A DNA stretch of 64,000 nucleotides from SB11 sp965249955 (GTDB lineage Bacteria > Bacteroidota > Bacteroidia > UBA8524), in contig OZ252261.1 in assembly GCA_965249955.1 (NCBI GenBank), positions 2,728,001 through 2,792,000 on the forward strand, written 5' to 3'. Under the pieces are notes generated by a model that did not search any database, had not been told where the DNA came from, and saw only the letters and a program-made list of their open reading frames with translations. Made by a program: the position numbers and the translations under genes. Of the stretch, positions 44,283-51,192 are shown piece by piece (the stretch's first letter is position 1; each line of letters begins with the position of its first letter).

Positions 44283-45623
44283 ATGGAAATACTGTTTGTA
44301 GTGGTGGGATTAGTAGCAGGAGCTTTTATTGGATGGCTTTTAGGTAAAAACAAAATAGCCCAAATGGTTCCCCGAAGCGATTTTGATATGCGTGGGCAAG
44401 AAATATCGCGCATTACTGCTGAAAAGGCAGGATTGGAAGAGAAAGCCAACTCGCTACAAGCTACTTTATTTGATGCTAAAACCCAGTTTGATGAAGCCCA
44501 AAAACAAAGCCTGAACCTAACGGCTGATAATAGCCGATTGGCCAACCAACTGCAAAACCTTGAGCAAAAACTTACCGAACAGAAGCAAGAGGTTGAAGCC
44601 TTGCAGCAACGACTGTCAAAAGAGTTTGAAAACCTCGCCAATAGAATATTTGAAGAGAAAAGCGAAAAATTTGTCCGCCAAAACCGTGATAGTTTAGATA
44701 TAGTGCTAAACCCGTTGAAGGAAAAAATGGACGAGTTTAAGAAAAAGGTAGAAGATACCCACCTTGAAAACAGCAAAGAGCAAAGCCGACTAGCCGAACA
44801 AATACGCGGACTAACCGAACTGAACCAAGGGATGCGTGAAGATGCCAACCGACTAACAAAAGCCCTGAAAGGCGAAAGCAAAACACAGGGTAACTGGGGC
44901 GAGTTGATTTTAGAGAAAGTGTTGGAGAAAAGCGGACTTACGAAAGGGCAAGAGTATAGCGTGCAAGAAAGTTTTGTAAACGATGAAGGCCGCCGCCAAC
45001 AGCCCGACGTTATTATAAAACTGCCCGATAATAAAAATATAATTGTCGATTCAAAAGTATCGTTAACAGCCTACGAAAGGTATTCATCGGCCAATACGCA
45101 AGAAGAGCAACAAACGTGGCTAAAGGCACACATAAAATCGGTACGCGAGCACATAAAACAACTGGGGGAGAAACGCTACCACCAGTTGTACGAGATTGAT
45201 ACCCCCGATTTTGTATTGTTGTTTATTCCCATAGAATCAGCCTTTGCAGTAGCAGTGCAAAGCGATTCGGAAATTTTTAATGATGCCTTCGACCAAAATA
45301 TTGTGATAGTAACCAGCAGCACCCTGCTTGCCACATTGCGCACCATAGCCAATATTTGGAAGCAGGAATACCAAAACCGTAACGTGCTAGAGATAGCAAG
45401 GCAAGGCGGTGATTTGTACGATAAGTTTGTGAACTTTACTGAAGACCTGATAGACTTGGGCAAAAAAATGAAATCGGCACAGGGAGCTTACGAAGACAGC
45501 ATGAAAAAACTGTATGAAGGACGAGGAAACCTTATACGCCGTGCTGAAAACTTGCGCGAATTGGGTGCAAAAGTATCTAAACAGCTAGACCCTAAATTGG
45601 TGGATAGGGCAGAAGATTTGTAA
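44283..45623 (+). CDS. rmuC: RmuC family DNA recombination protein
   Basis: 446 residues from ATG 44283, which opens with a membrane helix (MEILFVVVGLVAGAFIGWLL). About 180 residues of coiled coil follow (alanine/glutamate/glutamine rich), then the RmuC domain: GNWGELILEKVLEKSGLTKG, RQQPDVIIKLPDNKNIIVDSK, VSLTAYERY, DFVLLFIPIESAF and VIVTSSTLLATLRTIANIWK. RmuC limits recombination at inverted repeats, with a proposed nuclease function. It is divergent from the CapA-like gene. Confidence 0.96.
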   Translation: MEILFVVVGLVAGAFIGWLLGKNKIAQMVPRSDFDMRGQEISRITAEKAGLEEKANSLQATLFDAKTQFDEAQKQSLNLTADNSRLANQLQNLEQKLTEQKQEVEALQQRLSKEFENLANRIFEEKSEKFVRQNRDSLDIVLNPLKEKMDEFKKKVEDTHLENSKEQSRLAEQIRGLTELNQGMREDANRLTKALKGESKTQGNWGELILEKVLEKSGLTKGQEYSVQESFVNDEGRRQQPDVIIKLPDNKNIIVDSKVSLTAYERYSSANTQEEQQTWLKAHIKSVREHIKQLGEKRYHQLYEIDTPDFVLLFIPIESAFAVAVQSDSEIFNDAFDQNIVIVTSSTLLATLRTIANIWKQEYQNRNVLEIARQGGDLYDKFVNFTEDLIDLGKKMKSAQGAYEDSMKKLYEGRGNLIRRAENLRELGAKVSKQLDPKLVDRAEDL

Positions 45624-45950
45624 ACAGTTTTGCGTTTTTGGTTTACAGTTTTGTTTATCTTCATTATTGGGGGAATGTGGGGCAGTCATGCTGAACTTGA
45701 TTCAGCATCTCAATCTGTATTTACCTTTTTTGGGCAACGAGATCCCGACCTGCGTCGGCATGACGGGGTAACAAGTGGTTTTTTCTGGATGAAGTCGAAG
45801 GAGTACGGCAGACATTATGTATGAAACATTTAAGCAGGTGGCGGATGCTACCCTATTGTTTAGCACGAGCGAGAAGCGCGCGCTGGCAAACAAAAAATTA
45901 GTAACCCCTTACTATAAGGCAATTCAGCCCAAACTTAGTATAATTGTAAA
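45624..45950. other. Intergenic region rmuC-rfbA, 327 bases
   Basis: Holds a composite REP-like repeat (45683-45771, listed separately) and an optional 45-codon frame that ends in the rfbA start. No terminator with a U run was seen after rmuC. The 64-codon frame crossing the repeat is not considered a gene. Confidence 0.6.
45683..45771. repeat. REP-like composite palindromic repeat
   Basis: Starts GCAGTCATGCTGAACTTGAT and ends CGGCATGACGGGG: outer ends GTCATGC and GCATGAC are inverted. Inside are two hairpins, ATGCTGAA-CTTGA-TTCAGCAT and CCCGACC-TGC-GTCGG. I recall this 'ATGCTGAACTTGATTCAGCAT ... CCCGACCTGCGTCGG' pattern as a widespread intergenic repeat in Bacteroidota genomes. Confidence 0.7.
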
Positions 45951-45954
45951 ATGA
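45817..45954 (+). CDS. Possible 45-residue small protein upstream of rfbA
   Basis: ATG at 45817 opens 45 codons (MYETFKQVADATLLF... ending KLSIIVK) whose TGA overlaps the rfbA ATG in an ATGA arrangement, the classic geometry of translational coupling. The composition is protein-like and contains no hairpins, but nothing similar was recognised. It could be a leader peptide, a remnant of a longer gene, or chance. Confidence 0.25.
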   Translation: MYETFKQVADATLLFSTSEKRALANKKLVTPYYKAIQPKLSIIVK

Positions 45955-46820
45955 AAGGTATAATACTAGCAGGAGGTTCGGGTACCCGTTTGCACCCACT
46001 TACAATTGCCGTTAGCAAACAGCTAATGCCCGTGTACGACAAACCCATGATATACTATCCCCTTAGCACACTTATGCTATCGGGCATACGCGAAATACTT
46101 ATTATATCTACCCCGCACGATTTGCCTCTTTTTCGTCAGCTTTTAGGCGATGGTAAACAATTTGGTTGCGAGTTCAGCTATGCTGAACAACCAGAACCAA
46201 AAGGACTTGCACAAGCATTTACCATAGGTGCTGATTTTATAGGGAAAGAAAAAGTAGCCCTTATTTTGGGTGATAATATATTCTATGGTTCAGGCTTTTC
46301 ACGCACCCTGCAAGCCTGCAACGACCCAGAAGGCGGTATAGTTTTCGCTTACCATGTAAACGATCCTGAGCGTTACGGTGTGGTTGATTTTGACGAGGAT
46401 ATGAATGTGCTTAGCATTGAAGAAAAACCCGAAAAACCAAAATCAAACTACGCAGTACCCGGCCTTTACTACTACGATAATGAAGTGGTGGCCTATGCCC
46501 GTAGCCTAAAACCTTCACCACGCGGTGAATTGGAGATAACCGATATTAACAAAATATACCTGCAACGCAATCGCCTAAAAGTTGCCCTTATGAATAGAGG
46601 TACTGCATGGCTGGATACTGGTACAATTGACTCGCTGATACAAGCAGGTACATTTGTGCAGGTGATTGAAGAAAGGCAAGGCTTAAAAATAGGTTGCCCC
46701 GAAGAAATAGCCTACCGTATGGGCTTTATAGATAAAGAGCAATTGGAAAAACTTGCCCAACCTCTTATGAAAAGCGGTTACGGTCGTTACCTAATAAAAA
46801 TAATGGAACAACGTTTCTAG
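45951..46820 (+). CDS. rfbA: Glucose-1-phosphate thymidylyltransferase
   Basis: 289 residues, the usual RmlA length. Signatures: the nucleotide-binding GGSGTRLHPLT (8-18), SKQLMPVYDKPMIYYPLSTL, LILGDNIFYG, VVDFDED with SIEEKPEKPKSNYAVPGLYYY, and RGTAWLDTGT. It makes dTDP-glucose, the first step toward dTDP-L-rhamnose and related surface sugars. rfbB, rfbC and rfbD are not adjacent. Its stop overlaps the convergent mtgA by four bases. Confidence 0.97.
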   Translation: MKGIILAGGSGTRLHPLTIAVSKQLMPVYDKPMIYYPLSTLMLSGIREILIISTPHDLPLFRQLLGDGKQFGCEFSYAEQPEPKGLAQAFTIGADFIGKEKVALILGDNIFYGSGFSRTLQACNDPEGGIVFAYHVNDPERYGVVDFDEDMNVLSIEEKPEKPKSNYAVPGLYYYDNEVVAYARSLKPSPRGELEITDINKIYLQRNRLKVALMNRGTAWLDTGTIDSLIQAGTFVQVIEERQGLKIGCPEEIAYRMGFIDKEQLEKLAQPLMKSGYGRYLIKIMEQRF

Positions 46821-47521
46821 GGTTGCAGATTGGCAGGTAACTTAAAGCCTGCCATCCAGCGCACATATTTATTTCGTCTTTTTTGCAAACGGGGTGTTAG
46901 CTTCAATGGGTTTCTTTTCAAAGGATTAGGAAAACAAACCACTATTGATGCAGCTTGCTGTGCGGTTAGTTTTGCTGCTGATGTTTTGTAATAATGTTGT
47001 GCGGCAGCCTCAATACCATAAATACCGTCGCCCATTTCAATAATATTTAGGTATACCTCCAATATGCGGCGTTTGTTCCACATCAACTCCAACCAAGCTG
47101 TTAAGGGAAACTCAAGCCCTTTGCGTATATAACGTGTAATACCATTACCAGGAAAAAGAAATACATTTTTTGCCGTTTGCTGGCTAATAGTACTACCACC
47201 GCGTAGGTGTTTCTTTTTCCCCTCAATATTATCCTCAACTGCATCTACCATTGCCTCAAACTCAAAGCCCCAGTGGGTTGCAAAGTGAGGGTCTTCGGCA
47301 GTCATAGCTGCTACCATCACATTTTTGTTAATCTTCTTATACGATACCCACTCTTTTTTTATGGGCGAAGGACGCAATACCATTAATGGCGATAAAGGTA
47401 TAGGCACTACCCTAAACACTATGGTAAACAGCAAAAACAGTTGCATCAATAAAATAGCAATTGGTTTAGTACGTGTCCAAATTGTTTTTATCCAAACAGG
47501 TATTTTAGTGCGCTTTTGCAT
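46817..47521 (-). CDS. mtgA: Monofunctional biosynthetic peptidoglycan transglycosylase
   Basis: 234 residues: one N-terminal membrane helix (about 22-40), then a GT51 domain with TAEDPHFATHWGF (Glu76), LRGGSTISQQTAKNVFLFP, RILEVYLNIIEMGDGIYGIEAA and TAQQAASIVVCFPNPLKRNP. The length and absence of a transpeptidase domain mark it as MtgA. It polymerises lipid II. The window has a second GT51 domain at 40217-42196 fused to an AsmA-like domain. Confidence 0.95.
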   Translation of the reverse strand: MQKRTKIPVWIKTIWTRTKPIAILLMQLFLLFTIVFRVVPIPLSPLMVLRPSPIKKEWVSYKKINKNVMVAAMTAEDPHFATHWGFEFEAMVDAVEDNIEGKKKHLRGGSTISQQTAKNVFLFPGNGITRYIRKGLEFPLTAWLELMWNKRRILEVYLNIIEMGDGIYGIEAAAQHYYKTSAAKLTAQQAASIVVCFPNPLKRNPLKLTPRLQKRRNKYVRWMAGFKLPANLQP

Positions 47522-47525
47522 GGTG

Positions 47526-47533
47526 CAAAAATA
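47526..47533 (-). promoter_or_regulatory. Candidate -7 box (TATTTTTG) next to the mtgA start
   Basis: TATTTTTG on the minus strand, ending only four bases before the mtgA ATG at 47521. If used, transcription would begin at or on the start codon. Confidence 0.4.
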
Positions 47534-47604
47534 GGGGCGTGAGGGTTAAAAAAAATCGCAGAAAAAATAATTTACTTATGGTGATATTTGATGTATAAAC
47601 CTAC

Positions 47605-48102
47605 ATGATGAAAACTACAAAACTTCTACTAATAATGTTGCTGCCTGTAATGGTGTTACTTAGCGGCTGTCCTATCGGTTTAGACTATCCTGCTGGAAAT
47701 GTAGGTACTGAAAAGATTGATAAAAAACTTATAGGTACATGGACAACCAATAAGGAAGACCCTGAATTTAGTAAAGTGATTATAACAAAAGCATCTGCCA
47801 ATAGCTATTCAATAACTGTAGAAAATACAGGTACAATGTATAGCCTTGAAACCAATGAATTTACGGGATGGGTAACTGAAATTGGCGGCAAAACGTTTGT
47901 ATATGCTCAGCCAAATGGCGAAAACAGTTACTTTATGTATTGTTATAAATTTAGTGATGGCAAAATGTATACTTATGACGTAGGTTTACTTGACGGCGGT
48001 ACAGAAGCCGTAAAATCAATTGAAAGTCTTAGGACACAAATTGAAACTTCTTTAAAACGTGATGATTGCCTTAGTGAAGAAATTGAATGGACAAAACAAT
48101 AA
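47605..48102 (+). CDS. Small lipoprotein of unknown function
   Basis: 165 residues (ATG at 47605 or the adjacent ATG at 47608). A lipobox LLSGC (Cys22) follows a hydrophobic signal. The mature part looks like a small beta-barrel or lipocalin-like domain (LIGTWTTNKEDPEFSKVIITKA, GWVTEIGGKTFVYAQP, YFMYCYKFSDGKMYTY) and ends in a charged helix. The opening 'GTW' after a short linker is common in lipocalin-type folds, but this is weak. Stand-alone gene followed by a terminator. Confidence 0.8.
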   Translation: MMKTTKLLLIMLLPVMVLLSGCPIGLDYPAGNVGTEKIDKKLIGTWTTNKEDPEFSKVIITKASANSYSITVENTGTMYSLETNEFTGWVTEIGGKTFVYAQPNGENSYFMYCYKFSDGKMYTYDVGLLDGGTEAVKSIESLRTQIETSLKRDDCLSEEIEWTKQ

Positions 48103-48128
48103 TTAATATTCAAACCATATAATTTTAT

Positions 48129-48153
48129 AATGGCCTGCAAAGGCCATTTTTTG
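48129..48153 (+). terminator. Rho-independent terminator after the lipoprotein gene
   Basis: AATGGCC-TGCAAA-GGCCATT hairpin (48129-48148) followed by TTTTG; 26 bases after the stop. Confidence 0.8.
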
Positions 48154-48214
48154 TTTATAGCTAAAGTGCTTAAATTGCTTACTGCGAAAACTACTACCTT
48201 AAAAAGATAAACAC

Positions 48215-49225
48215 ATGAAATACAGGCAACTGGGCAATACAGGCATATATATATCAGAAATAGGAATGGGCATGTGGCTTAATTTTCAGCTAAAAGGCGA
48301 TAGGCAAAACATGACTGCTATATTGAATAAAGGGCTAGAAAACGGTATCAATTTTTACGATACTGCCGATATGTACTATATGGGTGAAAGTGAAAAAGTA
48401 CTGGGCGAATGGCTACACGGTAAAACCCGTAGCGAGTTTGTAATAGCTACCAAAGTTTTTGGCCCAATGAGCAACCACTGGATGGCTCAGGGACTTTCTA
48501 TGCGCCACATACGCACTGCCTGCGAGGCTAGTTTATTGCGCTTGCGTACCGACTATATAGATGTATACCAATGCCACCGCTACGATATAGATACTCCGCT
48601 TGAAGAAACCTGCTACGCCATGCACAACTTGGTAGAACGCGGCTATATACTGCATTGGGGAGTGAGCCAGTGGAGTGCGGTGCAAATAGTAAATGCCCTG
48701 CGCATTTGCGAAAAAAACGGATGGCGAAAACCCATAAGCAACCAACCCGTATACAATATGCTAAACCGCAGCCTTGAAGTTGATGTGATGGATGTATGCC
48801 ACAAAGACGGTTTAGGCTTGGTGTGCTACTCGCCACTGGCGCAAGGTTTACTAACAGGTAAATACACCCGTGATAATGTGCCCGATGATTCGCGTATGAG
48901 TAGTGAAGATTTAGGTACATATTTTCCCCGCAAACGCATGACGGATGAGTTTTTTGATATGCAAGACGAACTTAAAAAAATAGCTGATGATTTAAACTGC
49001 ACACAAGCAGCATTGGCATTGGCTTGGGCACTAAACAAACCTCCTGTTACATCGCTTATTATTGGTGCATCACGTCCTGAACAAGTGGAAGCTAACTGTA
49101 AAGCCATAGAAGTGCAACTTACTCCCGAAATTGATACCCATATAGAAGAATTGCTAAACAATGCCCCCGTAGACCAATACACAGGCGCACACATAGGCTG
49201 GGGAATTGTAAAGAGGGGGTACTAA
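48215..49225 (+). CDS. Aldo/keto reductase (potassium-channel beta-subunit-like family)
   Basis: 336 residues. AKR signatures: MKYRQLGNTGIYISEIGMG, GINFYDTADMYYMGESEKVLG (catalytic Asp and Tyr), FVIATKV (catalytic Lys), LRLRTDYIDVYQCHRYD (catalytic His) and VCYSPLAQGLLTGKY; the NADPH site is LIIGASRPEQVEAN. It is closest in layout to the KCNAB/YghZ branch. It reduces aldehydes or ketones with NADPH; physiological substrate unknown. It lies 78 bases before aroB, not obviously linked in function. Confidence 0.93.
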   Translation: MKYRQLGNTGIYISEIGMGMWLNFQLKGDRQNMTAILNKGLENGINFYDTADMYYMGESEKVLGEWLHGKTRSEFVIATKVFGPMSNHWMAQGLSMRHIRTACEASLLRLRTDYIDVYQCHRYDIDTPLEETCYAMHNLVERGYILHWGVSQWSAVQIVNALRICEKNGWRKPISNQPVYNMLNRSLEVDVMDVCHKDGLGLVCYSPLAQGLLTGKYTRDNVPDDSRMSSEDLGTYFPRKRMTDEFFDMQDELKKIADDLNCTQAALALAWALNKPPVTSLIIGASRPEQVEANCKAIEVQLTPEIDTHIEELLNNAPVDQYTGAHIGWGIVKRGY

Positions 49226-49303
49226 TTTTTGTCATAGTGAGGTTCTCGAACTAGGTCAAAAATCAGTTAATCTTAAAATCAACAAATCAATCAATAAAAC
49301 AAT

Positions 49304-50335
49304 ATGCAACTAATAAACGAACATATAGTAATAAGCGATAATGCGTTGGAGTACTTGGCCAACTTCGTCAACTCGCGTGATTTTGAAGGCATATTTGTTT
49401 TAGCTGATGAAAATACAGCGCAACATTGTGTGCCTTTATTAAAAGGGTTTGAGTACGAAGCTATAACTGTTGATGCAGGTGAGGAAAATAAAAATTTAAC
49501 AACCTGCGAAAGCATATTTGATGTTTTGATAGAACGAGGAGCTAACCGTAAATCGCTGCTGATAAACGTTGGCGGCGGAGTAATGGGAGATATGGGTGGT
49601 TTTTGTGCCGCCGTTTTTCAACGCGGTATATATTTTATTAATGTACCTACCAGTTTGTTGGCCATGGTTGATGCCAGTGTGGGCGGTAAACTGGGGGTAG
49701 ACTACAAAGGGCTGAAAAATTATATCGGTTTGTTTAAAGAACCTTTGGGTGTTTTTATTCACCCACCATTTTTAAAGACCTTGCCAGAGCGTGAAACCAA
49801 AGCAGGCTATGCCGAAATGCTGAAACACGCGCTTATATACGATGCCGACCATTGGGCAGAGCTGCAAGAGTTTAACCCACGTAGGTTCAAAAACCAAATA
49901 ACCACTTCAGTATCTATTAAAAACGAAATTGTAGAAGAAGACCTACACGAAAACGGGGTACGCAAGCTGCTAAACTTTGGGCATACCATTGGTCATGCTG
50001 CCGAATCGTGGTTTTTAGAAAACAGCGAAGAAACATTATTGCACGGCGAAGCAGTTGCAATAGGCATATTGTGCGAAAGCTATCTATCACAAAAAAACGG
50101 ATTAGGTAGTGATGAATTACAAACTATTGTTGGTTGTTTCAAAAACCTTTATACCCTACCAAAACTTGACGATACCCATTGGGATGAATTAATAAAGCTA
50201 ATGGGTGCCGATAAGAAAAATACTGTGCAAGGCATTAATTTTACCTTATTAGAAGAAATAGGCAGCGCAACTATTGATAACTATTGCACCCCGCAAGAGA
50301 TTAAAGAAGCATTAGCTTGGTACAATAATTTATAG
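49304..50335 (+). CDS. aroB: 3-Dehydroquinate synthase
   Basis: 343 residues. NAD-binding GGGVMGDMGGFCAAVFQRGI, then PTSLLAMVDASVGGKLGVDY, and zinc ligands in AGYAEMLKHALIYD (Glu), LNFGHTIGHAAES (His) and LHGEAVAIGI (His). It converts DAHP to 3-dehydroquinate, the second step of the shikimate pathway. aroA lies 3.2 kb downstream on the same strand, separated by a T9SS protein gene and a TonB receptor gene. Confidence 0.97.
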   Translation: MQLINEHIVISDNALEYLANFVNSRDFEGIFVLADENTAQHCVPLLKGFEYEAITVDAGEENKNLTTCESIFDVLIERGANRKSLLINVGGGVMGDMGGFCAAVFQRGIYFINVPTSLLAMVDASVGGKLGVDYKGLKNYIGLFKEPLGVFIHPPFLKTLPERETKAGYAEMLKHALIYDADHWAELQEFNPRRFKNQITTSVSIKNEIVEEDLHENGVRKLLNFGHTIGHAAESWFLENSEETLLHGEAVAIGILCESYLSQKNGLGSDELQTIVGCFKNLYTLPKLDDTHWDELIKLMGADKKNTVQGINFTLLEEIGSATIDNYCTPQEIKEALAWYNNL

Positions 50336-50346
50336 AGTAGGCAATT

Positions 50347-50385
50347 TTAGTTGCTGGTTATTAATAACTAATAACCAGCAACTAA
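50347..50385. terminator. Long hairpin between aroB and the convergent T9SS gene
   Basis: Perfect 17-bp arms TTAGTTGCTGGTTATTA / TAATAACCAGCAACTAA with a five-base loop, positioned between two stop codons. Flanking A/T tracts are modest. Likely a shared terminator. Confidence 0.75.
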
Positions 50386-50392
50386 TCACCAA

Positions 50393-51142
50393 TTACTCCA
50401 CCATCAATCTTTCAGCATAGATGCCATTTTCAGTATTTAGCTGAACAATGTATATACCTTTTGCCAATCCTTTAGTAGTAGTGCCAATTAGCACTTCACC
50501 ATTTTCAAGAGCAACAGTTTCTTGGCGGTAAACCTTGCCTGTAATATCGCTAATGGTATAGCTTACCGTTTCACCCGCTTGTCCGTTAATCCAAATGCGC
50601 AATATGTCATTGGCAGGGTTAGGGAATATTTTAAAATTTTTATTCGCTTCAACAGTTTGTATGCCTACCGAGCCTTGTCCCACAACCAAGCTAAAGCGGT
50701 CTATAGTATCAGGTTGAGGAGGAAAATTAGTTGTAGAACCAAAAATCACTCCATGCGCATAAGCCAAAATAGCCAATTTTAAAGGGTATACACCTTGTTG
50801 TTGGGCTGTAGCAGTGCCACTAATTACAGCACAATAGGTTTGCGTAGGTTCAAACGTACAGTTAGAAACATTACACACATAAGTAAAGCCTGATGGCATT
50901 CCGTTTACAGAAACCAATTTTATAGAGTCGATATCGGCAACAATGGTTTGTCCCAAAAAAGTAACTGTAGTGTCGGCGGGTATGCGCAATTGCAGCACCA
51001 TATTATAGGCTTGTGCTATTTGTGCAGTATCTAATTGTTCAGGATAATACCCCGGTTGATTTAGTGAGTTATCGGGCGTACACTGTGCTTTTAGTCCAAA
51101 AGCAATGGCTGTAAATAAAATAGCAACGTAAATTTTTTTCAT
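50393..51142 (-). CDS. Small secreted protein with T9SS sorting domain
   Basis: 249 residues: signal peptide (MKKIYVAILFTAIAFGLKAQ), then about 140 residues of beta-rich domain opening CTPDNSLNQPGYYP and containing two or three further cysteines (YVCNVSNCTFEPTQTYCAVISG), then a T9SS sorting domain (FKIFPNPANDILRIWI, YTISDITGKVYRQE, AKGIYIVQLNTENG, AERLMVE). The Cys-rich core resembles repeated domains of other secreted Bacteroidota proteins, but none was named with confidence. It is divergent from a TonB receptor (50 bases between starts), perhaps functionally paired. Confidence 0.85.
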   Translation of the reverse strand: MKKIYVAILFTAIAFGLKAQCTPDNSLNQPGYYPEQLDTAQIAQAYNMVLQLRIPADTTVTFLGQTIVADIDSIKLVSVNGMPSGFTYVCNVSNCTFEPTQTYCAVISGTATAQQQGVYPLKLAILAYAHGVIFGSTTNFPPQPDTIDRFSLVVGQGSVGIQTVEANKNFKIFPNPANDILRIWINGQAGETVSYTISDITGKVYRQETVALENGEVLIGTTTKGLAKGIYIVQLNTENGIYAERLMVE

Positions 51143-51182
51143 AATAGGCGGCGGTTAACTAAACTTGTATAATTGCCAGATT

Positions 51183-51190
51183 CAAAAGTA
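51183..51190 (-). promoter_or_regulatory. Candidate -7 box (TACTTTTG) for the T9SS gene at 50393-51142
   Basis: TACTTTTG on the minus strand, 40 bases before the ATG at 51142 and immediately before the divergent TonB receptor ATG at 51193. Confidence 0.38.
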
Positions 51191-51192
51191 GT

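Noticed and set aside
44210..44881. N-terminal extension of the CapA-like reading frame to 44881
   Set aside because: The extra residues are Ser/Arg/Phe-rich and antisense to rmuC, which has clear family motifs. The ATG at 44209, with a -7 box directly upstream, starts the real gene.
45630..45824. 64-codon plus-strand frame between rmuC and rfbA
   Set aside because: It runs through the palindromic REP-like repeat, so its residues are dictated by the repeat.
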